Assembly: GCA_037179515.1 (NCBI GenBank)
Contig: JAXCGZ010011636.1
Location: 1 to 64,000 of the forward strand
Length of the DNA stretch: 64,000 nt
Source: Halocaridina rubra
Taxonomy: Eukaryota; Arthropoda; Malacostraca; Decapoda; Atyidae
Direction of reading: 5' to 3'
This document shows, in pieces, positions 38,741 to 57,345 of the stretch. A program made the position numbers and the translations under genes. The stretch's first letter is position 1, and each line of letters starts with the position of its first letter. The notes below the pieces were generated by a model. That model ran no database searches and was not told where the DNA came from. It was given only the letters and a program-made list of their open reading frames with translations.

Positions 38741-40640
38741 ATGTACTTACCTAATTGTACTTACCTACTTGTGTTTACGGGAAAGAGCCCAAAGCTCGTA
38801 TCTTCCCGTCTCCTCATCGGTTCCATTTTATACTTAGTGATACTTATCATACCTGTCCTTAAAACTATGGATTGAGATAGCATTAACTACCTCCTCGCTT
38901 AGCCAATTCCAATTATCAACTACTCTTACACCGAAAAAGTATTTCCTTACATCCTGCAAAGAAGTTTTCTTACCAAGCTTCAAACTATGACCTCTAGTTC
39001 TAGAGCCAGCCATATCAAAATATCGATCCCTATCCACTCTATCATAACCATGAAGGAATTTAAAGACTGTCACCATATCCCCCCTCAATCTTCTAGCTTC
39101 GAGTGATGGTAAGTCTAATTCCCTCAGCTTCTCATCATAACTGAGATTGCGTATTTCTGGCACCAGTTTCGTGGCATGTCTTTGAACTTTTTCAAGCTTA
39201 GCTATGTGCTTTTTCAAGTGCGGATTCCAAAAGGGGGCTGTATATTCGAGTTTTGGCCTCACATAGGTTACATAAATATTTCTGAACATTTCCTTGTCCA
39301 TGTGCCAGAAGGCTACCCTTACATTTGATAAGAATGCATATGCTGCCCTTACTATGCCATTTATATGTATTTCTGGAGACAAATCTGTTAGTATGTTTAC
39401 TCCTAGATCTCTCTCATTTTCTGTCTCTTGAAGTTGTACTCCAGCCACCGAGTATTCAAGCTTGGGCCTTCTTGCACTTGTACCCATTCTCATTACCTTA
39501 CATTTTGAAGTATTGAATTTCATTAGCCACTTTTCTGACCACTCATGCAGACTATTTAGATCCTCCTGAAGTTCTCTACCATTGTTCTCGTTTTTTACTT
39601 TCTTCACAATCTTTGCATCATCTGCAAACATATTCATGAATGAATTCACAGACTCTGGTAGGTCATTTACATATACAAGGAACAAAAGTGGCCCTAAAAC
39701 TGAACCCTGTGGAACTCCACTACTAACTCTTCTCCATTCAGACACTGAGTGTCTTACTCTAACCCTCTGTTCCCTTCCTTCTAAGTAAATTTTAATCCAT
39801 TCCAAGACTTTTCCACCTATTCTAGCCATTGGTTGCAGCTTCCTAATAAGTCTCCCATGTGGGACAGTGTCAAACGCTTTCTGGAAGTCTAGGAATATGC
39901 AATCTGCCCAGCCCTCTCTTTCCTGTAAGATTCGGCTTACCTCATCATAAAATTTTAATAAGTTTGTTACTGTTGATCTACCTTCTCTGAAGCCATGTTG
40001 CCTCACTGACAAAAAGTTGAAGGATTCCAAGTGAAGAGAGATATGTTTCCTTAGTAGTTTCTCCATAACTTTGCAAATTATGCTGGTCAAGGAAACTGGT
40101 CTATAGTTCAGAGCCGTATCCCTCCTTCCCTCTTTGAAGATAGGTATCACATTTGCTTATTTCCAGCATCTTGGAATCTCCCCCGACTCCAGTGACTTTT
40201 TAAATATGATACTTAGTGCCACTGATATTGAGTTTGCGCATTTTTTAAGCATATGAGGGGATATGTCATCAGGACCTGCAGCTTTATGAACATCTAAATC
40301 CATCAGCGCTTTGCATACCTCTGTGACTGTAAGGTTGATGTTCTCTAATACCGGCCCTAGAGCTTCTATCTCTGCAATCTGAGGGGGTGGGGTATTTTCT
40401 ACTGTAAATACTGCCTGAAACTCCTTGCTCAATTTTTTGCAGATCTCTTCATCCGTGTCAGTGATGCTTCCATCCGCTCTCTTTAGCCTTAAAACCTGTT
40501 CTTTTACCTTCAGTTTTCCTCTGATAAAGCTGTGGAAAAGCATGGGATTTTCTTTAGCCTTCCTGGTGATGTCCCTCTCATAGTCTCTCTCTGCCTCTCT
40601 CCTTTTACTTAGGTAGTCATTTCTTGCTCTTTTGTAGGTT
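38741..40640 (-). mobile_element. LINE family-1 copy b, 5'-truncated but well preserved
   Basis: Minus strand, joined head-to-tail to copy a. It contains the linker and the complete RT and C-terminal region of ORF2 (see the separate entry) and a normal 3' end at about 38745. The 5' break is near 40640. Confidence 0.9.
38834..40543 (-). pseudogene. LINE family-1 ORF2: reverse transcriptase and C-terminal region
   Basis: This reverse transcriptase primes on nicked chromosomal DNA to copy the LINE RNA. One continuous frame is interrupted by a single TAA at 40157-40159, where other copies have CAA. Visible motifs in order: 'ALNYRPVSLTSI', 'QHGFREGRST', 'IFLDFQKAFDTVPH' (first catalytic Asp), 'SSGVPQGSVLGPLLF', 'MFADDAKIV' (catalytic ADD) and the CR1-type tail 'HIAKLEKVQRHATKLVPE'. 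It ends 'DKYH' at 38834. Endonuclease and ORF1 are absent. Confidence 0.9.
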
Positions 40641-45038
<4,398 letters not shown>

Positions 45039-45118
45039 GACGAAGAAGAAGAAGGAAGAAGGATTAACAGTTAATGTTATATTATTCCTTTATAAAATCA
45101 ACAGATATCTTTATTATT

Positions 45119-45122
<4 letters not shown>

Positions 45123-45196
<74 letters not shown>
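45123..45196. repeat. (AC)n microsatellite
   Basis: About 74 bp of AC repeats ending exactly at the 5' break of LINE copy d. Confidence 0.95.
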
Positions 45197-47848
<2,652 letters not shown>

Positions 47849-47849
47849 C

Positions 47850-49256
47850 AAATAGTATGAAGAGATGCAGGCTCCTAGAGATGGGACTGCAATGGTAATA
47901 TTAGGAATTAGGTTTAAAGAACTTTCAGAGAATGTAGAATATGTAGATGAAAAAAAATTCAATACATCAAAAGAGATGTGATAAAAAAAAATGTAAAGAG
48001 TAAAGAGAGGGATAATAGTACATTCAAAGAAAACAGAGAAAACTTATATAATTTGGAAACTTGAAATGAGATAAAAGAGGAGGAAAAAATAGAAAATATA
48101 ATGACAAAGCATATAGGAGAAAAAAGAAAGAACTAGAAAAAAGATTATAACAAAAAGTTGGGTGATACCTTAAATGAATGAACGTTAGTGCTTTGCTATT
48201 TTCTGAGGGGGAGATGAAATAGCAGCTTGGAATGTGCACATAATGGTGAATATTAAGCAGATCTAAAGAGACTTTCAGGAGCTGAATACAAACCAGGAAC
48301 ATGCTACAAAAACGCTCTGAGCTGCATAGAAAAAATATGGGAGTAAAGGAGGCAGTGAAAGATATGGTACTGGAAATGTGGGTGCACTTGATTACAGGGA
48401 AGCGTTAACAAAGAGTACGAAAAGAGTTTATGACTGCTTAAAGAACTTTTTATAGAGAAGTCAGCGATAATCCCAGGCATATGTGAATCTCAGGGGTCAA
48501 CATATTAAGGCTAGGGTTTTAGAATTGATATGGAAGCTAAGAGTATTATGTGGGACAATAAGTATGATAGTGAAGGAAAGGCATGAATAATTAAGGTAAC
48601 CTTTGATAGAGAGGACACAAGCAAATATATCTAATGAGGGGGAAAAATACAAAACACTTAACAATACAGAACAACGTTTATTTGACCTTATAAAACGAAG
48701 GTAGAGAAGGAAAATATATAAACTGGTTAAAGAAAGCTGTAAAGTTACACAACGGAAGAAATGAGGAAGAGAAAAGAATATTTTGCTCTAGGGTTCATCC
48801 AAACAAAGGGGTGATAAAGAAAATGTGAGGAAGTCATGGGCTGTAGCCTAATTAAGGATACTACACCCAAATGCAGATGGGGTAGATGGTAAGTCAGTTG
48901 ATTTAGAGGATATGATATAAGACAATATGGGAGATAAAATAGCAATTACAGAAATTTCATTAAATGAAGAAATATACCGTGTTAAAGTTTTTCCTCAAGG
49001 TTAAAAAATTGACCTAAGAGATTTGAGAGGACTGGTTGGGGGATAGCGTTGCTTCTAAGTAAAAGATTCCAGGTTGAAGAAGTAAATTTTGCCATAGGAA
49101 GTGAGATCAAAGAGTTATTTGCCACTCATGTAAATACAGGTCCAGAAAACAATATAATAGCTGTAATTTATAACCCATCAATGAATCAGTTGAGATCAGA
49201 GTCATATGAGAAGAGTAATATGGGTATAACAGAGGAGATAAATTCTCATTATCATA
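47850..49256 (+). mobile_element. LINE family-1 copy e, ORF1 and start of ORF2, highly decayed
   Basis: Plus-strand match to ORF1 of copy k ('ggagctgaatac', 'gtaaaggaggcagtgaa', 'gagaagtcagcgataatccc'). From 48840 it matches the endonuclease start ('aaatgcagatggggtag'). Nearly every frame is broken. It meets the inverted copy f at about 49257. Confidence 0.7.
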
Positions 49257-49872
49257 CATTTTGAAGTATTGCCTTTCATTAGTCACTTTTCTGACCACTC
49301 ATGCAGACTAATTAGGTCTTCACGAAGTTTTCTACAGTTGTTCTCGTCTCTTACTTTCTTCACAATCTTTGCATGGTGTGTAAACATATTCATGAATGAA
49401 TTTACAGATTCTGGTAGGTCAATTACATAAACAAGGAACAAAATATGGCCCTAAAATTGAACCCTTTGGAACCCCACTATTAATCACTCTCCATTCAGAC
49501 ACTGTCTTACTCTAACCCTCTGTTCCCTTCCTTCTAAGTAAGTTTTTATCCATTCCAAGACATTTCCACCTATTCTCGCCATTACTTGCAGCTTCTTAAT
49601 AAGTCTCCTGTGTGGAACTGTACCACATGCCTTTGGAAGTCTAGGAATATGTAATCCACACAGCCCTCTCTTTCTGGTAAGATCCAGCTTACCTCGTCAT
49701 GAAATTCTAATAAGTTTGTTACTGTTGATCTCCCTTCTCTGAAGCCATATTGTCTCTCTGCAAAAAGTTGAAGGATATCAAGTGAAGAGAGATGTGTTTT
49801 CTTAGTAGTTTCTCCTTAACTTTGCAAACTATGCTCGTCAAGGAAATAGGCCTATTTTACAACTGTATCCCT
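49257..49872 (-). mobile_element. LINE family-1 copy f, 3' segment
   Basis: RT sequence on the minus strand from the middle of ORF2 ('SVRQHGFREG' equivalent near 49735) toward the ADD box region near 49370, broken by frameshifts. It is separated from its upstream part (54233 onward) by the gypsy insertion, whose TSD TCCCT flanks it. Confidence 0.8.
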
Positions 49873-50049
49873 TGTTCCATTCTCGGAATAGAAGGAAAAG
49901 GATGATTCATTTAAAATCGTGAGAAAAGTGGAGGTTTTATTACTCAAACTTAAATGTCCGACATGGCGTGTTCTACTCCAGTGAAAACAACAAAACAATA
50001 GCGCAATGCAAAGCGCACGAATTAAACAGCTCAAAAGTTATACATAACA
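49873..50049 (-). repeat. 3' LTR of young gypsy element
   Basis: 177 bp, TG...CA ends. By eye it is identical over its whole length to 54056-54232. On the minus strand the purine run 'tggagggaggaa' sits immediately upstream and is a textbook polypurine tract. Confidence 0.95.
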
Positions 50050-50160
50050 TTCCTCCCTCCAAGAAAAGACATACAAAACTTATCAAAAATGGATCAGAAA
50101 AATATCAACATACAACCATCATTATACAGAAATATCAATATATTATGACAACAAAAGACA

Positions 50161-53100
50161 TTACAAATTCAATTTTTCTGGTGGCTTAATAATTCTCTTT
50201 GATCTCCGTAATACTGGAGATGGTGATACAATCTGTTTATCATTCACACCACACCTTTCAGTTTCTGAGACTGTGTCTTCAGACTCAATACAATTACTAT
50301 CAGGTTGAACTGAAACATCACACCTTTGTGAAGATACTTCAACATCATTAGTGGAACTAGAGGCATAGGAATAATTACTTACATTCGAAGAACCTAAAGG
50401 CATTGGAGACTCTCTAGGTGTCTTAATACAAGTACCAGTAAATCTAGGCATAAGCTGATCATGATGCCTCTTCCATGATATATTACCAAAATCATGAACT
50501 TGCACCAAATAATTCCTTACACCAAGCACTTCAATAATTTTACCTTCAATCCAAGACTCTCCCTTCCCAAAATTTTTAGCAAAAACTGCATCACCAACAT
50601 TGTACATATTTGTTCCTTCAGAGAAAACTTTCTTTGACAATTTTTCCAGGTCTCTGTCTTTGTTAGGGGAACATTTTACAGATACTAAAGTTGTTTTAAA
50701 ACATCTGCCAAATAGTAACTCTGCTGGTGATTTACTTAAGCCCTCTTTTAACGTTCGAACTGCTCTTTCCGCCAACCCATTAGATGATGGATTGTATGGG
50801 GCAGGAGTTAAATGTTGAATACCATTTTTCTTATAAAAAACTTTAATTTCCTCGGACACAAAATAAGGAGCATTATCCGAGACAACAATGTCTGGAATAC
50901 CAAAATTAGAAAATGTTTTTCTAAGCAATTCAATGGTAACACTTGAAGTCATTGAACTAGTAACTTGAACATCTAGAAACTTAGAATATGCATCTACAAT
51001 TACAAGAAAATATTTGTTATTTATGGGTCCAGCATAGTCAATGTGAAGTCTTGACCATGCCTTATCAGGGGTAGACCATGACAACACAGGAGCTTGGTTT
51101 GGTTGAAAATTTTTAAAACAAACTGGACAATTCTTTGTAATTTCAGAAATATCTTGGTCAATTTTAGCATAGTTCTGTTCAGCTGATGTCAGTTTTTTAC
51201 TAGCAAAATAAACTGGTAATTCTCTTCCATCAATTTTTTGCAACAATACACATCCTACACCAATAGGAGACGCATCAACTTCAACAACTAGTGGACTATT
51301 ACCATCATAATTAGCCAAAAGGGGACCTTTTGATAAATCCGATTTTACAATTTCAAAAGCTTTGTTTTCAAGTTCAGACCATTTAAAAACTTTATTCTTT
51401 TTTAGCAATTCATACAAGGGGGCCAGCTTGGAAGAAAAATTCTTAATGAATTTACAATAATATGTCAACATTCCAATAAAAGATTGCAACTCTGCAACAG
51501 AAGTAGGGGGTGGAGAATCTAGAATAGCTTTGACCTTCTTAGGGGAAGGTTTGATTCCTTCACCTGAGATACAAAATCCAAGATATTCTAAAGAAGAAAC
51601 CTTAACAGCACATTTTTTCTTGTTAATCTGAACATTATGCTCTTGCAAAATTTTTAACACTTCAATAAACCTAAGATCATGCTGCTCTTCAGATTCACCA
51701 CTTACAATAATGTCATCCAAATAAGCATCAACTCCCTCTACATCTTTCAACAGGTTAGCCATAAATCTCTGAAATATAGCTGGGGAAGAAGAAAGACCAA
51801 AAGGTAATCTTTTGTACTTAAACAAACCTTTATGTGTATTTACTACTAAATACTTTTGGCTTTCTTCACTCACAGAAATCTGTAAATATGCATTTTTTAA
51901 ATCAATAGTAGAAAAAATCTTTCCCTTACCAATAGATGCTAACAACTCATCTGTTTTAGGTAATGGATATTGGTCACAAGATATACATTTATTCAATTCT
52001 TTAAAATCTCCACAGATACGTACAGACTCCTTATCCGATTTCAACACAGTAACAATGGGGGCAGCCCACTCACTATGGTTAACAGGCTCAACTATATCAT
52101 CTACAATCAGTTTATTTAAAGCATCTTCAACTAAAGGTTTATAGTGAATTGGAACTGATCTGTGTTTTCTGAATTTTGGAACTACATCACTCTTAACATG
52201 AATGTGAGCTGTAATATCTGAAATGGGTTTATTAGGATTAACTTCATAATCATTCAACAATTCTACCACAGAACCATTGACTTTAGAAACTTTAGAAGAA
52301 TCATTAATACCAGACAAATAAATACCTATTTTTGGCATCAAATCTTTGCCACATAAGTTAGAATTATGATTCCCTACAACATAAAATGTCTGTTTCACTT
52401 GCAGAGAATTATAGTAAACATCCACTCCAACTTTACCCAAAACATTTATTTTGAGATCATCATAAGCATTTAACATTTTATTACAATCTACCATGGACAA
52501 TCCCAAATTATGAACCCAATCTTTAGTCAAGGTACTCACAGCAGCACCTGTATCCACCTCAAAAGGTACAAACTTACCATTAACCAAAATATTCACTTCA
52601 TCTTTACCAATAGCATTGACATTTTTTACTGACAACAGTCTTTCTTCATCAGTATCACTGGAAACTGCTACCTTGTCTACTGCTTTAACTTTAACCTTAT
52701 GTTTTTTCTCAGAAGCCTTATTAAAACTTTCTTTTACTGGCTTTGGCTTCACATTACCTTTGACATCTTTTGAAACCTTCCAACAAACTTGTTTTAAATG
52801 TCCTTTCTTACCACATAAATTACATGTTAAATTCTTAAAGCGACATTTTGCACTATCATGAGGGTAACCACAGTGTTTACAAGAAACTGACTTACTCATG
52901 GGACCATTGGTTGGGGTTTTAACCTTTTGAACAACACCAGCCTTTTCAGAAACATAAGCTTGTTCAAAATTCAAAACTCTCTCAACTATTTGGATAGAAG
53001 ACATAACCTTCAAATTTAAATTTTCAGCAACCAGATTTGAAAAATAAACCTCATTTTCAAGAGCCATAAACAACTGATCCCGCACACGAGAATCAAAGTT

Positions 53101-53490
53101 GCTACCAAAATCACAGTCTTTGGCTAGACACTTCAGGTCTGCATACAAATCTTTTAATGTCTCACCTCCTTTTTTCCTCCTTTGTTGAAAAGCCAATAAA
53201 CTTCTATGATAACTAGGCTTTACATCATAATGTGCCTTAAGTAATTTGCATAAATCCTCATACGACTTAGTATGTGGTAAATCTGGGGCACAAATGTTTC
53301 CTAAAATAGCATAAACTTCAGTACCAATAGAAACCAGAAGTAAATTTTTTTTACTATTTGCCTCAGTTATTTCCAAATTTAAAAAATTTGCTTCCAACAA
53401 ACTTAACCACAATTCAAAAGAAATCTTTGAAGGATTAAAATGATCAATGTTCACTCTGCGGTTAGCCCTATTTTCATTTTCTTGAGGCAT
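50161..53490 (-). CDS. Fused gag-pol polyprotein of the young Ty3/gypsy element, missing parts of RNase H and integrase
   Basis: 1109 codons, one open frame. Gag occupies about 1-200. Two CCHC zinc knuckles lie at C204-C216 and C223-C236, and protease 'DTGA' at 313-316. Reverse transcriptase spans about 420-690, with the first catalytic Asp in 'STIDLKNAYLQI' (530) and 'YLDD' at 590-593. RNase H starts at 'VVEVDASPIGVG' but stops after 'EQNYAKID' (778). The next residues are already integrase ('NCPVCFKNFQ', 787-796), so the rest of RNase H and the HH half of the integrase zinc finger are missing. Integrase D818, D872 and E908 are present. A second junction after 'RTLKEGL' (918) appears to drop more sequence before 'SPAELLFGR'. 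A GPY/F-like region follows at 963-1010. The losses keep the frame. Self-sufficient movement is unlikely; help in trans is inferred. Confidence 0.9.
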   Translation of the reverse strand: MPQENENRANRRVNIDHFNPSKISFELWLSLLEANFLNLEITEANSKKNLLLVSIGTEVYAILGNICAPDLPHTKSYEDLCKLLKAHYDVKPSYHRSLLAFQQRRKKGGETLKDLYADLKCLAKDCDFGSNFDSRVRDQLFMALENEVYFSNLVAENLNLKVMSSIQIVERVLNFEQAYVSEKAGVVQKVKTPTNGPMSKSVSCKHCGYPHDSAKCRFKNLTCNLCGKKGHLKQVCWKVSKDVKGNVKPKPVKESFNKASEKKHKVKVKAVDKVAVSSDTDEERLLSVKNVNAIGKDEVNILVNGKFVPFEVDTGAAVSTLTKDWVHNLGLSMVDCNKMLNAYDDLKINVLGKVGVDVYYNSLQVKQTFYVVGNHNSNLCGKDLMPKIGIYLSGINDSSKVSKVNGSVVELLNDYEVNPNKPISDITAHIHVKSDVVPKFRKHRSVPIHYKPLVEDALNKLIVDDIVEPVNHSEWAAPIVTVLKSDKESVRICGDFKELNKCISCDQYPLPKTDELLASIGKGKIFSTIDLKNAYLQISVSEESQKYLVVNTHKGLFKYKRLPFGLSSSPAIFQRFMANLLKDVEGVDAYLDDIIVSGESEEQHDLRFIEVLKILQEHNVQINKKKCAVKVSSLEYLGFCISGEGIKPSPKKVKAILDSPPPTSVAELQSFIGMLTYYCKFIKNFSSKLAPLYELLKKNKVFKWSELENKAFEIVKSDLSKGPLLANYDGNSPLVVEVDASPIGVGCVLLQKIDGRELPVYFASKKLTSAEQNYAKIDQDISEITKNCPVCFKNFQPNQAPVLSWSTPDKAWSRLHIDYAGPINNKYFLVIVDAYSKFLDVQVTSSMTSSVTIELLRKTFSNFGIPDIVVSDNAPYFVSEEIKVFYKKNGIQHLTPAPYNPSSNGLAERAVRTLKEGLSKSPAELLFGRCFKTTLVSVKCSPNKDRDLEKLSKKVFSEGTNMYNVGDAVFAKNFGKGESWIEGKIIEVLGVRNYLVQVHDFGNISWKRHHDQLMPRFTGTCIKTPRESPMPLGSSNVSNYSYASSSTNDVEVSSQRCDVSVQPDSNCIESEDTVSETERCGVNDKQIVSPSPVLRRSKRIIKPPEKLNL

Positions 53491-54055
53491 GATTATAGGC
53501 TAAGTTACTGGGTGAACTGGTAATAATCTCAAAATACACAACATGCAATCATGGCACAGACAGAATAGGCTAAATATTATAGCACTGACAACATAAGCAA
53601 AACATCATAGAACTAGGCTAGGCCTATATGCAATTTGTTTTACTCCACTCCTCAAAGCACTGGGGTTAAGCACCATAGGCTTACGGTAGGGCTATGATCA
53701 ATCAAGGCTACCGTCCACAAAACACTGGAAACAAGGTTACCGATAAACACAATTGGCCTACCATAGGTTATCATCAATCTAGGGTACACCTTGGAAAATA
53801 ATCACTATAGCTTTCCAATCTTGAAAAAATCGTCAGCATTAAGCTTAAACAGTTATAATATGGCATCTATGAAGGCTCCAATGCTAACTGCAAAACTTGA
53901 TCAAAACATGAGGGTGGCCACGGGAACGAAAATCTCGGAAGTCGGAAGCTTACCCAATTTACCGGCTACCTCAAAACTGCAAAAACTTCACTTAAAAACT
54001 GCAAACTAGAAGTTCCTTTTGCTACTGCATTGGTCCTTTGTACCTCGTCGCCATT
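53491..54055 (-). other. Leader region of young gypsy element
   Basis: Non-coding sequence of about 565 bp between the 5' LTR and the gag start, containing the primer-binding site next to the LTR and presumably the packaging signal. The ATG at 53490 follows several stops in frame. Confidence 0.6.
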
Positions 54056-54232
54056 TGTTCCATTCTCGGAATAGAAGGAAAAGGATGATTCATTTAAAAT
54101 CGTGAGAAAAGTGGAGGTTTTATTACTCAAACTTAAATGTCCGACATGGCGTGTTCTACTCCAGTGAAAACAACAAAACAATAGCGCAATGCAAAGCGCA
54201 CGAATTAAACAGCTCAAAAGTTATACATAACA
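54056..54232 (-). repeat. 5' LTR of young gypsy element
   Basis: 177 bp; identical by eye to 49873-50049. On the minus strand it would carry the promoter. Confidence 0.95.
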
Positions 54233-54832
54233 TCCCTCCTTCCCTTTTTAAAGAAATGTACCATGTTCGCTTGTTTTCAGCATCTCGGAATCTACCCAGA
54301 TTCCAGCGACTTTTCAAATATGATACATAGTGCTGCTGATATTGGTTTAGCACATTTCTTATGTACATAAGGGGATATATCATTAGGACCTGTAGCTTTC
54401 TGGGCATCTAGCTCCATCAGAGCTTTGCATACGTCTGTGGCTGAAAAGATGATGTTCTCTAATACTGGCCCATGAGCTCCTATCTCTGCAAGCTGAGGGG
54501 ATGGGGTATTTTCTATTGTAAATACTGACTGAGACTTCTTGTTCAATTTTTTGCAGATCTCTTCATCCGTCTCAGTGATGCTTCCATCCACTCTCTTTAA
54601 CTTTAAAACCTTTTCTTTTACCTTCAGTTCTCCTCTTATAAAGCTGTAGAAAACTTTGGGATTTTCTTTAGCCTTCCTGGTAATATTCCTTTCATAGTCT
54701 TTCTTTGCCTCTCTTCTTTTACTTAGGTGATAATTCCTTACTCTTTTATAATTCTGCCAGGCATATATGGTTTTTCCGCTCCCATTCCTTTTTCAGCATT
54801 TGTCTCTCCACTCCTTAGCTCTTTTACACTCA

Positions 54833-55465
54833 TTATCGAACCATTTCTCTCCGGCATGAATAACTCCATTTCTTATGGAAGACATGCAACAATTTACTAT
54901 TGTCCCATAGTCCATATAAAAAAATGTCATACATTTCTTGCACAGATTTGTTGTTAAATAAGGTCCTCCAGTCAATAGCTGCATAAAGCTCATTACATTT
55001 GATGAAATTTCCTTTTGGATAGTTCCTTCTCTTGTCCTTCTCTGCACCTTTACTTTCAGGCAGAACATCTTTAATGATATGCTCCATCAACAACACACAG
55101 TGGTCAGTCTTTCCAATTGGTTGTTCATACTCAAGTTTTTCAATATCCAGCACAATATCTGTAAGTAGCATATCAAGTAGCGATGGCTCAACCCCACGCC
55201 TGTCCCTCGTTGGCTCCATTACATGTTTGTGTAGGAAATTTCCTTGTATGCAATCTACACATCTTGCACCGAATGAGTTCTCACCACTGTGTGGGTCAAG
55301 ATTTATCCAATCTATCTCTCTATGATTAAAATCTCCCATAATCAAAATCCTACATTTTCTCTCCCATGCAATGTTAACAATCGAGTTTATGATTTCAATA
55401 GTACTTATATGACTTATGCTCATAAATTTGTAGCCTATGTTGGTTCTTTGGTGGGCTATTTGCAA
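54833..55465 (-). pseudogene. LINE family-1 endonuclease domain
   Basis: 210 codons with 'ILIMGDFNHREIDWINLDP' and 'IGKTDHCVLL', the second half of an EEP-type endonuclease (GDFN and the DH pair are catalytic). The first half is in another frame upstream (about 55760-55466). The enzyme nicks target DNA to prime reverse transcription; this one is split by frameshifts. Confidence 0.8.
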
Positions 55466-56396
55466 GTTATTATAATGCTCTCTGACCCAGTATTTATGTG
55501 AGCAACAAGAAATTCCCTGAGCTCACTTTATAGAGCAAAGTTTATTTCTTCCACCTGAAATCTTTCACTTATGAGCAATGCTATCCCTCCACCAGTCCTC
55601 TCAGATCTTCCAACCCTTAATATTCTGAATATCGTAGGAAAAACTGTGACATTGTTTTTATCCTCACTTAACTTAGTCTCTGTAATTGCTACTATATCTG
55701 CCTTGCTGTTGTGATCCTATCCTTTACTTCTACCGCCTTACCAGCTACACCATCAGCATTTGTGTATGTAATTCTTAATGAGGCTACATCCCCTGATTTT
55801 CTATCATTATTTTCTTTATCTCCCCTTTGGCTGGAAGAACTTTGAAATTAAAACTTTACTTCTCTTCTTCATTTCTTTCCTCATGTAACCTTCTAGCTTC
55901 TTGCAACAAGTTTTTGATCCCTCCCATTTCTTTCTGTAGTCTGTATGGTCTAATGAACACTGTTCTGAATTCTTGAAGGTGTTCTATTTTTTCTAATCAA
56001 TATTTATCTACATGTATCCCCGCTCTCAAAGGTTATTTCATGGGTCTTGCCTTTCCCTCCCTAGAATACTTACCAATTTGGTAAATGTTTACAATATTCT
56101 CTAGGCCACATACTACTCCAAGCTTCCTTATCAGGTCTAAAATCCTACCTTTATTTTGTTCAAGTCTCTCTTGCCATGTTGACTCCTGGGATTAACTGAT
56201 GCCTTAGATTATCACTGCCTTCTCTTTATCAAGTGTCTGTTTAGTCAGTGGATTAGCCCTTTCCGTCACAACATCTCTCATTTTATCTATTACTGTATCT
56301 TAATAGTCAACTGCTTGTACAGTTTCCAGTGCCACCACCCTCACTGCCTCTTTTTTACTGGCACATCACCCATAACTGCATCTGCAAAGGAAATTT

Positions 56397-56850
56397 TCAT
56401 GGCATCATGCTCCTGAAACTCTTTTCTAAACTGTTCGATGTTTCCTTCATCTGGACATTCCAAGCTGCTACCTCGTTTCTCTCAGAAGAGAGCAGTGAAC
56501 TAGCATTTAATTCATTAAGGTTGTCATTCAACTGTTTGTTGTTATCTTCTTGTTTAGAAATTCTGGTTTCTAATTCACTCTTTTCTCCTTCCAGCTTTTT
56601 TATTCGTATTTCTAAGTTTTTTTTTTTCTCTTGCGCTTGTGCCCTATTTACTTCCTCCAAAGTTCAATATACCTCTCTAAGGGTTTCATTCTCTTTCATT
56701 TCTCTATCAGTATTCCGAATTTTATCACCCAGGTTTATTACAAGGGTCTCAAGGTTCCTAACTCTTATTTTTAGTCTCCTAAGAGCTACTCCTCCTCCTA
56801 CAACCCCCAGAGATCCTCTACCACCCTCCCCCGACCATTGGAAAAGGGGT
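56397..56850 (-). pseudogene. LINE family-1 ORF1, coiled-coil part
   Basis: 87 codons at 56660-56397 with strong heptad character ('KKNLEIRIKKLEGEKSELE', 'NKQLNDNLNEL'), preceded by related sequence to 56850. A long coiled coil before an RNA-binding C-terminal part is the layout of L1- and CR1-type ORF1 proteins, which coat the LINE RNA. The C-terminal part continues in broken frames toward 55850. Confidence 0.7.
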
Positions 56851-56949
56851 TAGGGAAAGAGATGGTTTTATTTTGATGTTTTACCATTCACAGAATATGG
56901 AGAAAAAAGGGTGAAAAAAGTTTATCTAACTGTACTCTCATTAAAAAAG

Positions 56950-57345
56950 CCACTACTCATGACTCCCCGAATCATGGCCAGTTTTATTTTTTACTCACTA
57001 ACGCATATCATATGCATCCTGTAAACCCTGAATCCACTAAGCATTTACTGTTTCCTAACTTTGCTTATTCTATGTATCAATTAGTTTTATACTAAATAGT
57101 ACTTCCTCACATCATACAAAAACTTTTCTTGTGAAACTTTACAGTATGATCTCTAGTTTTAAAGCCATCCATATCAAAATATCTCTCTTATACACTCTGT
57201 CACGAGTATAGGAAATTTACGAACCATTACCATATTACCATATCCCCTGTTTCCTTCTAGCCTCGAGTTATGGTAAGTCTAACTCTCTCAGTCTGTGAGT
57301 GTGCGTGTGTATTTACATACTTTTGTGTATGTATACCTAACTTCT
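56950..57345 (-). mobile_element. LINE family-1 copy g, 3' end only
   Basis: Decayed match to the C-terminal coding tail and 3' end (reads as 'ggtcatagtttgaag'-like and 'gatgtaaggaaatact'-like sequence on the minus strand). Confidence 0.6.

Larger units (their letters stand above)
49873..54232 (-). mobile_element. Young Ty3/gypsy LTR retrotransposon with internally deleted pol
   Basis: 4360 bp with identical 177-bp LTRs and a perfect 5-bp TSD (TCCCT at 49868-49872 and 54233-54237). A TGG-starting primer-binding site ('tggcgacgagg', minus strand, about 54053-54043) begins 2 bases after the 5' LTR. The tRNA it pairs with was not determined. A single gag-pol frame fills 53490-50161. LTR identity implies recent insertion into LINE copy f. 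Confidence 0.95.
54233..56870 (-). mobile_element. LINE family-1 copy f, 5' segment with ORF1 and endonuclease
   Basis: Minus strand. ORF1 with coiled coil reads near 56850-55850, the endonuclease at about 55760-54830, and linker to RT start at 54830-54233. It continues at 49872 beyond the gypsy insertion. With copy k it is one of the few places in the window where ORF1 is readable. Confidence 0.85.

Noticed and set aside
56329..56853. 174-codon plus-strand frame rich in Ser and Phe
   Set aside because: Antisense of the coiled-coil ORF1 of LINE copy f.
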